Notes: generated from the sequence alone by a model not told the origin. 64,000 nucleotides of DNA from Sphingomonas sp. CCH10-B3 (GCF_001556185.1 NZ_LSIJ01000105.1:80435-144434); one strand, 5' to 3'; positions 52,945-62,007 are shown, counted from the stretch's first letter. Numbers and translations are program-made.

Positions 52945-54180
52945 GTGACAGGCAAAAGCGGCGCAACGCGCTGGGTGATCGTGGCGATGGTGTTCTTCGC
53001 GATCATGCTCAACTATGTTGATCGCCAGATTTTGGCGCTGCTCAAGCCGACGCTCGAGGCCGAATATCATTGGTCCGACGGCGATTATGCCAATATGGTC
53101 TCGGCCTTCCAATTCTCGGCCGCGGTCGCTTTCCTCGGCACCGGCTGGTTCATCGATCGCGTCGGCTTGCGGCTCGGTTTTGCGATTGGGGTGGCGGTGT
53201 GGAGCCTCGCAGGCATGGCGCATGCCTTTGCAACCGGCGTGGTCGGCTTTGTCGTGGCGCGTGTCGTGCTCGGTGCTGCGGAATCGATCGGCACGCCGGC
53301 GGCGGTCAAATCAGCGGCGACCTATTTCAGCCAAAAGGAACGCTCGATCGCGCTTGGGGTCGGCAATACCGCGCCCAATATCGGCGCGATCGTCACGCCG
53401 CTGGCAATTCCGGCGCTGGCGATCGCATTCGGCTGGCGCGCGGCTTTCTTGATCGCAGGCGGGCTGGGCCTCGTGTGGGTTGCGGTGTGGTTTGCCGTGC
53501 GGGTCCAGCCGGTCGCGACCGACGGCGCCGAGCCCGCGCCGATCGCCTGGGGCACATTGCTGCGCGACCGCAAAGTGCTCGCGCTGGCGATTGCGAAGGT
53601 ACTTTCCGACCAAGTCTGGTTCTTCATGCTCAGTTGGCTGCCCGATCTGTTTCACCGGTTGTTTGGCCTGCCGCAGGGGACGGTCGGGCTGCCGGTCGCG
53701 CTGGTTTATGTGTTTGCGGCGCTCGGCGCGCTTAGCGGCGGCTGGCTGCCGACACGACTGATGGCAATGGGGTGGAGCGTCGACCGCGCGCGCAAGGTGA
53801 CGCTGCTGATCTATGCGCTGCTGATCCTGCCGGTCAGTCTGGTGCTGTTCGTGACCAGCCCGTGGAGCGCCGCCCTGCTGCTTGGGCTCGGACTATTCGC
53901 GCATCAGGGCTTCTCGACGAACCTGTTCGGCTTTGCGACCGATGTGTTTCCGGCGCGCGTCGTCGGCTCGGCGATCGGCATGGCAGCCTTTTGCGGCAAT
54001 ATGTGGTCGATCGGGCTGATCCAGCTCGCGGCCTTCGCCCTCTCGCACGACTGGGGCTATGGGCCGCTGCTGGCGATCTGCTCGGGGTCCTATCTGCTCG
54101 CGCTGGCGTGCATTCAGCTGCTGGTGCCGGTGATCGTCCCGGTCGACGAAGCCGAGCGCGGCGTCGCCTTCGGGCATTGA
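52945..54180 (+). CDS. MFS permease, hexuronate/organic-anion type
   Basis: 411 residues, twelve membrane segments. The N-terminus VIVAMVFFAIMLNYVDRQIL with a charged loop is typical of the anion:cation symporter (ExuT-like) branch. VARVVLGAAESIGTPAAVK follows. It starts at GTG with GGGAGAGG upstream. An acidic sugar such as a hexuronate or sulfoquinovose is the natural guess for the substrate. A strong hairpin terminator follows the stop. Confidence 0.85.
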   Translation: MTGKSGATRWVIVAMVFFAIMLNYVDRQILALLKPTLEAEYHWSDGDYANMVSAFQFSAAVAFLGTGWFIDRVGLRLGFAIGVAVWSLAGMAHAFATGVVGFVVARVVLGAAESIGTPAAVKSAATYFSQKERSIALGVGNTAPNIGAIVTPLAIPALAIAFGWRAAFLIAGGLGLVWVAVWFAVRVQPVATDGAEPAPIAWGTLLRDRKVLALAIAKVLSDQVWFFMLSWLPDLFHRLFGLPQGTVGLPVALVYVFAALGALSGGWLPTRLMAMGWSVDRARKVTLLIYALLILPVSLVLFVTSPWSAALLLGLGLFAHQGFSTNLFGFATDVFPARVVGSAIGMAAFCGNMWSIGLIQLAAFALSHDWGYGPLLAICSGSYLLALACIQLLVPVIVPVDEAERGVAFGH

Positions 54181-54189
54181 GGCAAAGCA

Positions 54190-54219
54190 AAGCCCGGCGG
54201 AGTCTGCTCCGCCGGGCTT
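54190..54219. terminator. Bidirectional hairpin terminator
   Basis: Thirteen-base perfect arms AAGCCCGGCGGAG and CTCCGCCGGGCTT with a 4-nt loop, between the convergent MFS and TonB receptor genes. The AA/TT edges can give short U-runs on both strands. A clear transcript end for both genes. Confidence 0.85.
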
Positions 54220-54238
54220 GCATGATCGGGTGGTTCGC

Positions 54239-56641
54239 TCAGAAGTTGATGCGGCCCGTGATCCCGAAATAGCGATCGGCGTCGCGCGGAATCTGGTAGC
54301 GATAGGCGCCGCCCGGCCCGCCATTGGCAATCGCCGCAGCAAAGCTCTGGTCGGCGACGTTGCGGACCTGGAAAGTGACGCGGTAACGATCCTTGGTATC
54401 GGTGATACCGACGCTCAGGTTGACGAGCCCATAAGCCGGAATCGTCCCAAGCCGCCGCTGAACGGCATCGGCCGAAAAGAGCGACAGCTGCGAGCTTTGA
54501 TACGATCCCTGCACGCCGAAGATCGCATCGATCGGACCGCCACCGCGCCAGCGATAGTCGGCGCTCAGATTGCCCTTGAACTGCGGGGCAAAGCCGAGCG
54601 GGGTTCCCGACGGGATCACCGCCGCGCCCAGCGGGGCATTGAATGCGTCGACATGGGCATCAGTCCAGGCAAAGCCGCCATTCACCGTCAGATCACGCAC
54701 GGGCCGCCAGGTCGCATCTACCTCGACGCCGCGGGTCGACACGCGCCCGGCGTTGGTAAAGCGCGTGACGACGACGCCCGCCACCAGATCGGGGTTGTTG
54801 GCCTGGAAATTTTCATACTGGGCGTAGAATGCCGCGATATTGAACGTCAGCCGTCCCCCGAGCAGCGTATTCTTCAGGCCGATTTCAAAGGCATTGGACG
54901 TTTCTGGCGCGATGACGTTGGTGCCGTTCTTCGACAGGTTGAAGAACACGTTGTAAGCCGGCCCCTTATAGCCGCGCGAATAAGTGAAATAGGCCGTGCT
55001 GTTCTTTGAAAGATCAGCCTGCGCGCCGACTTTGCCTGAGATATTGTCGGCGCTTGTCGCCGTGCGGAATGGAATCCCGTTGCTGGCCGTCACCACGCCA
55101 TTGATGCCGGGCGAGTCGAACACGCCCTGATCGAAGTTCGGATTGATGCCCCCGGTACCGACAGGAACACCGCCAGCCGTGTCGAGATTGGCCGAAACGC
55201 GGCGATGCGACACGCTCAAATCGTCATGCGTGTAGCGCACGCCACCGATCAGCCGGAACCAGTCGGTGATATTCCAGGTGCCCTGGCCGAACAGCGCGAA
55301 GTTCTTGAAGGTCGAGCCGAACGTCGCCGAGCCGACCGGGAAGGTGCGGGCCGCCGCGAGCGGGCTTGTGCACGGGGTCAGCACCGTCGGCGCCGGAGCA
55401 ACCGCCGAGGCGCAGCGCTCAACAAAGCGCGTGAACGTGCGCTGCGAAATCGCCTGCGAATAGAAGGCGCCAAGAACATAGGTGATCGTCTGCTTGGCGG
55501 GCGAAGCGAGGCGGAATTCCTGCGTGAAGGTGTCACCCGTCTGCGGCCCGAAATCGTGCAGCTGGTTGAAGCCGATATAGGATTGCGGCAACCAGTCGCC
55601 GTCGCGGATTTCGGTATTGCGCCAGTTCCGATACGAGGTGATCGATGTCAGCGTGTGCAGCCCGAGCGCCACATCGGCGGTGAGGGAGAAGCCATAGCCT
55701 TCTTCGTCGGTCGCGGTGACCAGATTCTGCGCCACTTGTCGTGTGTCGGCACCGAGCGGCGTTGGCAGCACGCTGGTCGACAAATTGGTCGTCGGCAGGC
55801 CAGTGGTACCATTGATCGGCGGCGTCGCAATGATCTCGGCGCAGCAATCATCCTTGTTACGATAATAATCGGCAATGAAGGTCAGCGTCACATCCGATGT
55901 CGGGCGCGCCTCGACCTGAAAGCGGGCGCCATAATGCTCCCAGCCATTGACGAAGGAGTTGGTGGTGACGTTGCGGATATTGCCGTCATAGGTCGAATAG
56001 AAACCCGTAAGACGCGTCCGGACGTCTTGGCCGATGGGGACATTGACCGCGCCGCGAAAGCGGTATTCGCTGTCCGTCAGGAAGGCCGCTTCGGCATAGC
56101 CGCCAAAGGTGCCGGTCGGTCGTTTCGACGTGATCGTAATGACGCCGGCCGATGCGTTTTTGCCGAACAGCGTTCCCTGCGGGCCACGCAGCACTTCGAG
56201 CTGATCGATATCGACAAGCTCGCTGAAGGCTTCACCCGATCGGCTGTAAACGACGCCATCGACGACGGTGGAAACCGATGGCTCGCCGGCGATCGAAAAA
56301 GTTGCCGTGCCGACGCCGCGCAGGAACAACGACTGGTTGAGCGTCGTCCCCGATTTGAGCACCGTGAACGACGGCACGAGATATTGCGCGCTTTCGAGAT
56401 TGGCGCGGCTCAGGCTGTTGAGCGAATCGCCCGAGACAACGGTGACCGCGACGGGCACGTCCTGCAGCCGCTCGCTGCGTTTCTGCGCGGTCACGATCAC
56501 CTCAGGCGTCGCATCCGGATCGGTGGCCTGCGCTGATGCTGCCGCATCGGCAGGCTTGGCCGGCGCATTCTGTGCAGCCGCAGGGGTCACGGTGAGCATC
56601 GCGAACGTCGCCACGCTCGCCATCAAAGCTGTCTTGGTCAT
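54239..56641 (-). CDS. TonB-dependent receptor
   Basis: 800 residues. The signal peptide is MTKTALMASVATFAMLTVTP, then AAAQ; the TonB-box-like EVIVTAQKRSERLQDVPVAV starts the plug and the barrel ends in a terminal Phe (GRINF). The start at 56641 has GGAGG 7 nt upstream, which rejects the 138-nt open extension. It lies 91 nt downstream of the Gfo/Idh gene on the same strand, so they are likely co-expressed. Outer-membrane uptake of a glycoside or sulfosugar conjugate is inferred from context. Confidence 0.9.
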   Translation of the reverse strand: MTKTALMASVATFAMLTVTPAAAQNAPAKPADAAASAQATDPDATPEVIVTAQKRSERLQDVPVAVTVVSGDSLNSLSRANLESAQYLVPSFTVLKSGTTLNQSLFLRGVGTATFSIAGEPSVSTVVDGVVYSRSGEAFSELVDIDQLEVLRGPQGTLFGKNASAGVITITSKRPTGTFGGYAEAAFLTDSEYRFRGAVNVPIGQDVRTRLTGFYSTYDGNIRNVTTNSFVNGWEHYGARFQVEARPTSDVTLTFIADYYRNKDDCCAEIIATPPINGTTGLPTTNLSTSVLPTPLGADTRQVAQNLVTATDEEGYGFSLTADVALGLHTLTSITSYRNWRNTEIRDGDWLPQSYIGFNQLHDFGPQTGDTFTQEFRLASPAKQTITYVLGAFYSQAISQRTFTRFVERCASAVAPAPTVLTPCTSPLAAARTFPVGSATFGSTFKNFALFGQGTWNITDWFRLIGGVRYTHDDLSVSHRRVSANLDTAGGVPVGTGGINPNFDQGVFDSPGINGVVTASNGIPFRTATSADNISGKVGAQADLSKNSTAYFTYSRGYKGPAYNVFFNLSKNGTNVIAPETSNAFEIGLKNTLLGGRLTFNIAAFYAQYENFQANNPDLVAGVVVTRFTNAGRVSTRGVEVDATWRPVRDLTVNGGFAWTDAHVDAFNAPLGAAVIPSGTPLGFAPQFKGNLSADYRWRGGGPIDAIFGVQGSYQSSQLSLFSADAVQRRLGTIPAYGLVNLSVGITDTKDRYRVTFQVRNVADQSFAAAIANGGPGGAYRYQIPRDADRYFGITGRINF

Positions 56642-56732
56642 AACAATTCCTCCCTCTCCTAGTTCTTTGATCGGATTTGCCCGGCGACGCAGCCTTGTTC
56701 TTTTTTCCACGCCGCCAAGTTTTGCTTGCTCG

Positions 56733-57821
56733 TCAAAATCCAAGTTCGGCCATTGCCACCGCGCGGTGCTCGCGTGCACTCAATTCTGCCGCGACGCCAA
56801 TCGCGATGGCCATCAGCCCGTCATGGGCACTGACTTCGACCGGCCCTTCGCCGCGCACCGCCGCGTTGAAGCGCTGATGCTCGTAGAAGGTCGATCCGTG
56901 GTGGCTGCCGGCGGCGAGCGCCGTCGCATCGGTGTCGATCAGCCGCCGCTCGGGCCGCTTGGGATTGCCGAAGCCGACGCGCGGCGAGCGGACGATCGCG
57001 CCTTCGGGAATGAAGACGTCGAGCCGGGCCTTGTCGCCGACGGCTGTGATTTCCTCCTGATTTTCCGCCCCATCGGCGAACATCGACAAGTCGAGCATCG
57101 CCCGCACGCCATTGGCGAAATCGACCGTCGTGAAGCTGTTGTCGATGATGTCGGGGCGGCGGCCGTCATATTCCTCGTCGAGGTGATTCACGTCCATGCT
57201 CCCCGAGCAATAGACGCGCACCGGCTCGCTGCGCGTGATCAATCGCATCAGATCGAAGAAGTGGCAGCATTTTTCGACCATCGTCCCGCCGGTATTGGCG
57301 GCAAAGCGGTTCCAGTCGCCGACCTTGACCAGAAACGGAAAGCGATGCTCGCGGATCGACAGCATCTTGAGGTCGCCGATCGCGCCACCGTGCACGTCGG
57401 CAATGAAAGCCGCGGCGGGCGGCATGTAGCGATATTCCATCGCCGTCCAGAAAATGCCGGGCGTCTGCGCGGCGCGCTCGACGATCCAGCGCGCGTCGTC
57501 GATCGACGTCGCGAGCGGCTTTTCGCAGAGAATGTGCAGCCCCGCATCGAACAACGGCACTAGTGTGTCGCGGTGGGTGTGGTTGGGGCTCGCCACGATC
57601 ACGGCGTCGCAGCGGCCCGATGCGGCGAGCGCCGCCGCGCTGTCGAACGCCTCGACGCCCTCGGCGCGCGCGCCCAGCGCCGAACGCGCCCAGCCGAGCG
57701 ACGTCGCGACCGGATCGGCAATCGCCGTCACCACCGCACCGGGGGTGATCGCAAGGTTGTTGAGATGCTCGACACCCATCATCCCGGTGCCGACCAGGCC
57801 ATATCGCACTTGCTCTACCAA
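56733..57821 (-). CDS. Gfo/Idh/MocA-family NAD(P)-dependent oxidoreductase
   Basis: 362 residues. The Rossmann motif GLVGTGMMGVEH is at the N-terminus and the family signature CEKPLATSIDDARWIVE follows; the C-terminal beta-sheet domain binds substrate. The start is taken as TTG 57821 with AGAGG 8 nt upstream; a TTG at 57845 is also possible. Members of this fold include sugar dehydrogenases and NAD-dependent glycosidases (GH109-type, and the recently described sulfoquinovosidases). Either role would fit a sulfosugar cluster. Key residues for glycosidase activity could not be checked. Confidence 0.85.
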   Translation of the reverse strand: MVEQVRYGLVGTGMMGVEHLNNLAITPGAVVTAIADPVATSLGWARSALGARAEGVEAFDSAAALAASGRCDAVIVASPNHTHRDTLVPLFDAGLHILCEKPLATSIDDARWIVERAAQTPGIFWTAMEYRYMPPAAAFIADVHGGAIGDLKMLSIREHRFPFLVKVGDWNRFAANTGGTMVEKCCHFFDLMRLITRSEPVRVYCSGSMDVNHLDEEYDGRRPDIIDNSFTTVDFANGVRAMLDLSMFADGAENQEEITAVGDKARLDVFIPEGAIVRSPRVGFGNPKRPERRLIDTDATALAAGSHHGSTFYEHQRFNAAVRGEGPVEVSAHDGLMAIAIGVAAELSAREHRAVAMAELGF

Positions 57822-57837
57822 TGCCGGAGCCTCTATG

Positions 57838-57856
57838 TATGACAACGATGTCCTAT
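57838..57856. promoter_or_regulatory. Candidate LacI-family operator between Gfo/Idh and aldo-keto reductase genes
   Basis: TATGACAACGATGTCCTATA is centred on CG with seven of nine arm pairs matching, and shares TATGACAACG with the site at 52905. It covers the start codon of the aldo-keto reductase gene, so a bound repressor would block both divergent genes. Inferred, not shown. Confidence 0.45.
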
Positions 57857-58756
57857 ATTGATCTTACACCCGATTCCCGTCCGCTCGGCAAGAGCGGATT
57901 GGCTGTCAGCCCGATTGCCTGGGGGATGTGGCGCTTCGCTGGCCGCAGCGCCGCCGAAGGACGCGCGCTCGTCGACGCAGTGTTCGCCGCCGGCGTGACG
58001 CTGTTCGACACGGCCGACATCTACGGCTTCGACGGCAGCGGCGGGTTCGGCGATGCCGAAGCGCTGCTGGGCGAGATTTTCGCGGCCGACCCGGCGCTGC
58101 GACAGCGCATGGTGCTTGCGACCAAGGGCGGGATCACGCCGCCGGTGCCCTATGATTCGAGCGGCGCCTATCTGATGACAGCGCTCGACGCCTCGCTGCG
58201 GCGGCTGCGCACCGATTACGTCGATCTCTACCAGATCCATCGCCCCGACATCCTCGCACACCCTTATGAAGTCGCGCGCACGCTCGAGACGATGGTCGCC
58301 AGCGGCAAGGTGCGCGCGATCGGCGTGTCGAACCACAGCATCGAACAGCACCGCGCGCTCGCCAAGTTCCTGACCATCCCGATCGCCTCGACACAGCCCG
58401 AAGTCTCGCCGCTCGCGATCGAGCCGATCGAGGGCGGGTTGTTCGATCTCGCCATGGCCGAGGAAATGGCGGTGCTCGCCTGGTCGCCGCTTGGCGGCGG
58501 CCGCATCGGCGATCCGCAGGACGACCGCGCCCGCGCCGTGTGCGCCGCGCTGGATGTCGTGGCGGGCGAAGCGGGCGTGTCGCGGGCGGCGGCCGCCTAT
58601 AGCTGGATCATGGCGCATCCGGCCCGCGCAATCCCGATCGTCGGCACGCAGAACGTGGCGCGCATCGCCGAAATCCCCGACGCGTTCAAATGCCGCTGGA
58701 CGCGCCAGAGCTGGTACGACGTGCTGGTCGCGTCGCGCGGAGTGCGCCTGCCATGA
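57839..58756 (+). CDS. Aldo-keto reductase
   Basis: 305 residues, (beta/alpha)8 barrel. The catalytic set is visible: Asp and Tyr in LFDTADIYGFDG, Lys in LATKGGIT and His in DLYQIHRPD. The NADPH-binding C-terminal part has PIVGTQNVARIAEI. The ATG at 57839 has GGAG upstream; ATG 57848 is an alternative. It is coupled by ATGA to the flavin monooxygenase. In the known sulfo-SMO pathway the aldo-keto reductase SmoB reduces 6-oxo-glucose left after desulfonation; that is the proposed job here. Confidence 0.88.
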   Translation: MTTMSYIDLTPDSRPLGKSGLAVSPIAWGMWRFAGRSAAEGRALVDAVFAAGVTLFDTADIYGFDGSGGFGDAEALLGEIFAADPALRQRMVLATKGGITPPVPYDSSGAYLMTALDASLRRLRTDYVDLYQIHRPDILAHPYEVARTLETMVASGKVRAIGVSNHSIEQHRALAKFLTIPIASTQPEVSPLAIEPIEGGLFDLAMAEEMAVLAWSPLGGGRIGDPQDDRARAVCAALDVVAGEAGVSRAAAAYSWIMAHPARAIPIVGTQNVARIAEIPDAFKCRWTRQSWYDVLVASRGVRLP

Positions 58757-59817
58757 CCGATTTGCCGCCTTGCGAAATCAGCTGGTTCTCGGCGCTGTGT
58801 GACGATGATTATGAGTTTCTGGGCGTCCCCGACCCGATGCTCAAGTCGAGCTGGGAGCATTGCCGCGACATCGTACTGCAGGCCGAAACCGGCGGGTTCG
58901 ACAATATCCTGCTGCCGTCGGGCTATGCGCTCGGGCTCGACACCACCGCGTTCGCGGCGGGCATCGCGACGATGCTCCGGCGCCTGGCGCTGCTGATGGC
59001 GGTGCGCGTCGGCGAGAGCTGGCCCCCGCAACTCGCGCGCCAGATCGCGACGATCGACCGCATGCTCGGCGGGCGGCTGAAAGTGAACATCATTTCGTCC
59101 GACCTGCCCGGCGAGACGCTGGCCTCGGGCCCGCGCTATGCGCGCACGGTCGAGGCAATGCATATCCTGAAGACGTTGCTGAACGGCGAGCCGCTCGACC
59201 ATGACGGCGACTTCTGGAAGCTGAAGCTCGATCCGCCGCGCATCGGCACCGTTTCGGGCAAGGCGCCGCAGCTTTATTTCGGGGGTCTGAGCGAAGACGC
59301 GCGCGAGGCCGCCGCCAAGGGGTGCGACGTCTATCTGATGTGGCCCGACAAGCGCGAAGTCGTGGCCGACATCATCGCCGACATGCGCGCACGCGCCACC
59401 AAATATGGCCGCACGCTCAAATTTGGCTATCGCGCGCACATGATCGTGCGCGAGACTGAAAGCGAAGCGCGCGCCTATGCCGCGCGGCTGCTGTCGAAGC
59501 TCGACGCGGCGCAGGGGGCGGCAATCCGCGCCAAGTCGCTCGATTCGACCTCGGCAGGCGTCGCTGCGCAGGCGGCGCTGCGCGAGGGCGCGGACGAGGA
59601 AGGCTATGCCGAACCGCATCTCTGGACCGGCATCGGCCGCGCTCGATCGGGCTGTGGGGCAGCGATTGTCGGCGATCCCGATCAGGTGCTCGCCAAGCTC
59701 AATGATTATCGCGCGATGGGGATCGAGGCGTTCATCCTGTCGGGCTATCCGCACGCCGCAGAAGCCGATCTGGTCGCGCGCCACGTGCTGCCGCGTATCG
59801 ACCACGGCTTGCTTTAG
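58753..59817 (+). CDS. FMNH2-dependent sulfonate monooxygenase, SsuD/SmoC-like (LLM class)
   Basis: 354 residues of the bacterial-luciferase-like fold. SsuD-type landmarks are Trp197 in YLMWPDKRE, Arg227 and His229 in FGYRAHMIVRETESEA, the SGCGAAIVGDPDQVLAKL segment and the SGYPH end motif. It splits the C-S bond of a sulfonate with oxygen and reduced flavin, giving an aldehyde and sulfite. The reductase before it and FMN reductase after it, plus the sulfite oxidase, fit a complete desulfonation unit. Substrate not proven; alkanesulfonates are the alternative. Confidence 0.88.
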   Translation: MTDLPPCEISWFSALCDDDYEFLGVPDPMLKSSWEHCRDIVLQAETGGFDNILLPSGYALGLDTTAFAAGIATMLRRLALLMAVRVGESWPPQLARQIATIDRMLGGRLKVNIISSDLPGETLASGPRYARTVEAMHILKTLLNGEPLDHDGDFWKLKLDPPRIGTVSGKAPQLYFGGLSEDAREAAAKGCDVYLMWPDKREVVADIIADMRARATKYGRTLKFGYRAHMIVRETESEARAYAARLLSKLDAAQGAAIRAKSLDSTSAGVAAQAALREGADEEGYAEPHLWTGIGRARSGCGAAIVGDPDQVLAKLNDYRAMGIEAFILSGYPHAAEADLVARHVLPRIDHGLL

Positions 59818-59880
59818 GACTTGCTTGTCGAAGGCGGCGGGCTCGCCTATCGCCGACTCAGTGACCCACGGAGCCTTGGC

Positions 59881-60468
59881 TTGAGCGAATTGGCCCCTTC
59901 TTCCCGCCCGCTCGTCGTCGGTATCGGCGGGTCGATCGGCGGCGTCGCCTCGACCGAGCGCGCGCTGATGATCGCGCTCGACAGCGCCGCACGCGAAGGG
60001 TTCGACACACGGCTGTTCGGCGGCGATGCGCTCGCCCAATTGCCGCTCTACAATCCCAAAACGACCGAGCGCACCGATGCCGAACGCGAGTTCGTCGATA
60101 CCGTGCGGCAGGCATCCGCGCTGATCATCGCCAGCCCGGGCTATCACGGCAGCCTGTCGGGCCTCGTCAAGAACGCGCTCGACCTGCTCGAGGAGACCGC
60201 GCGCGACGACCGGCCCTACCTCGCCGACATGCCGGTCGGGCTGATCGCGACGGCCTATGGCTGGCAGGCGACGGGGAGCACGATCGCGGCGCTGCGATCG
60301 ATCGTCCATGCGCTGCGCGGTTGGCCGACACCCTTTGCCGCCGCCATCAACACCCAAGTGACCAAGTTCGACGATGAAGGCGGATCAAGCGATCCCGCCG
60401 TCGCCGAGCAGCTCGCGCTCGTCGGGCGCCAGGTTGCGCGCTTCGCCCCGCTGGTGGCGAATGACTGA
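59881..60468 (+). CDS. NAD(P)H-dependent FMN reductase (SsuE-like)
   Basis: 195 residues of the flavodoxin-like FMN reductase fold: VVGIGGSIGGVASTERALM for the phosphate loop and IIASPGYHGSLSGLVKNALD for the flavin contact. It should feed FMNH2 to the monooxygenase upstream. A TTG start at 59881 is chosen because GGAG lies 9 nt before it; another TTG at 59821 opens the frame. It overlaps the next gene by 8 nt. Confidence 0.88.
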   Translation: MSELAPSSRPLVVGIGGSIGGVASTERALMIALDSAAREGFDTRLFGGDALAQLPLYNPKTTERTDAEREFVDTVRQASALIIASPGYHGSLSGLVKNALDLLEETARDDRPYLADMPVGLIATAYGWQATGSTIAALRSIVHALRGWPTPFAAAINTQVTKFDDEGGSSDPAVAEQLALVGRQVARFAPLVAND

Positions 60469-61657
60469 GCTGTCGCGCCGGGCCGCGCTCGGCGCGCTGG
60501 GCGCAGGCGTCGCGAGCGCGCCGCTGTGGGCGCAGCAAGTGGCGCAGCTCGGCTTCGACAATGGCGCGCGACCGGTCGCGGGCGGCTTTCCCGAAAAGGG
60601 CGCGATGATCGTCCAGCGCAGCCGTGCGCCTTTGCTGGAGACGCCGTGGGAGGTGTTCGGCCAGAATGTCTTCACGCCGAACGACCGCTTCTATGTGCGC
60701 TGGCATTATGCGGACATCCCGCTGTCGGTCGATACCAATGCCTTCCGTCTGCGGATCGGCGGCGCGGTGAACAAGGCAACCGCGCTGTCGCTCGCCGAAC
60801 TGCTCAAGCTGCCGCGCGTCGAAATTGCCGCCATCAACCAGTGTTCGGGCAATTCGCGCGGATTCTTCACCCCACGCGTCGCCGGCGCGCAGTGGGGCCA
60901 TGGCGCGATGGGCAATGCCCGCTGGACCGGCGTGCGGCTGAAGGACGTGCTCGATTTGGCCGGGGTGAAGCCGGGCGCGGTCGCGGTGCGGCTGTCGGGG
61001 CTCGACCGCCCACCGGTCGACGGCGCGCCGTGGTTCGCCAAGTCGCTCGACGTGGATCATGCGCGCGACGGCGAAGTGATGATTGCCTTTGCGATGAACG
61101 GCGCCGCGCTGCCGATGCTCAATGGCTTTCCGATCCGGCTCGTCGTGCCGGGCTGGTATTCGACCTATTGGATCAAGGCGCTCGACCGGATCGAAGTGCT
61201 GACCGCGCCCGACGATAACTTCTGGATGGCCAAGGCGTACAAGATCCCGACTGCCCCCAATGCGAGCGTGGCACCGGGCACCAAGGATTTCGACAGCACG
61301 CCGATCAGCACGATGGTGCCGCGTAGTTTCATCACCAACCTGCGCGACGGCGCGACGTGCAAGGCGGGGCAACCCTTCTCCTTGGTCGGCTTGGCGATGG
61401 GCGGCGCGACGGGCGTTGCGCGGGTCGATTATCGGATCGGCGATGGCGCTTGGACGCCAGCGACGCTCGGCATCGAGTATGGCCGCTATAGCTTCCGCAG
61501 TTGGACCGCGATTACGCCGCCGCTCACGCCCGGGCGCCAGATGCTAAGCGTGCGCTGCACCGCCAGCGACGGGCGGGTGCAGGGGAACGAAGCGGTGTGG
61601 AACCCCAGCGGCTATCAGCGCGGGACGATCGAGACGATCGCGGTGCAAGCGGCATGA
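60461..61657 (+). CDS. Sulfite oxidase/dehydrogenase family molybdoprotein (SorA-like)
   Basis: 398 residues. An N-terminal twin-arginine signal (LSRRAALGALGAGVASA) is followed by the molybdopterin domain with the cofactor-ligating Cys128 in NQCSGNSRGFF and a C-terminal Mo-co dimerisation domain (VARVDYRIGDGAWTPA). It is exported by Tat and probably oxidises sulfite to sulfate in the periplasm. It directly follows the desulfonation genes and is coupled to a c-type cytochrome gene, as in known sorAB pairs. Confidence 0.85.
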   Translation: MTELSRRAALGALGAGVASAPLWAQQVAQLGFDNGARPVAGGFPEKGAMIVQRSRAPLLETPWEVFGQNVFTPNDRFYVRWHYADIPLSVDTNAFRLRIGGAVNKATALSLAELLKLPRVEIAAINQCSGNSRGFFTPRVAGAQWGHGAMGNARWTGVRLKDVLDLAGVKPGAVAVRLSGLDRPPVDGAPWFAKSLDVDHARDGEVMIAFAMNGAALPMLNGFPIRLVVPGWYSTYWIKALDRIEVLTAPDDNFWMAKAYKIPTAPNASVAPGTKDFDSTPISTMVPRSFITNLRDGATCKAGQPFSLVGLAMGGATGVARVDYRIGDGAWTPATLGIEYGRYSFRSWTAITPPLTPGRQMLSVRCTASDGRVQGNEAVWNPSGYQRGTIETIAVQAA

Positions 61658-62007
61658 TGCGTGCGGGGGCGATGCTGGCCGTCCTGGTACTGTCAGGCTG
61701 CGGTAATCCTCCGGCGGCGCAACAAGGCTTGCCGACGGGCTTCACCCTCGCCAGCAAATCGATCACCCTGCCTGGGGATCGCGTAACTTTACCCGCTGGC
61801 CCGGACGCCGCATTGGTCACCCAGAATTGCACCGGATGCCACTCGACCGAAATGCTCACCACCCAGCCGAAGCTTGATGCCAAGACCTGGGCTGCCGAGA
61901 TCGCGAAGATGCGCACCGTTTATCACGCGCCAATCGACCCGGGCGATGACGAACGGCTGGTCGCCGCGCTGATGGGATTGCCAACGCAGCGCTCTCCCAA
62001 ACCCTGA
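61654..62007 (+). CDS. Small c-type cytochrome lipoprotein (SorB-like)
   Basis: 117 residues. A lipobox VLSGC (Cys16) ends the signal peptide, and one haem-c site NCTGCHS is at Cys59/Cys62/His63, with Met residues downstream as possible sixth ligands. The ATGA overlap with the molybdoprotein gene shows co-translation. It probably accepts electrons from sulfite and passes them to the respiratory chain. Membrane anchoring by lipid is a visible difference from soluble SorB. Confidence 0.85.
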   Translation: MMRAGAMLAVLVLSGCGNPPAAQQGLPTGFTLASKSITLPGDRVTLPAGPDAALVTQNCTGCHSTEMLTTQPKLDAKTWAAEIAKMRTVYHAPIDPGDDERLVAALMGLPTQRSPKP

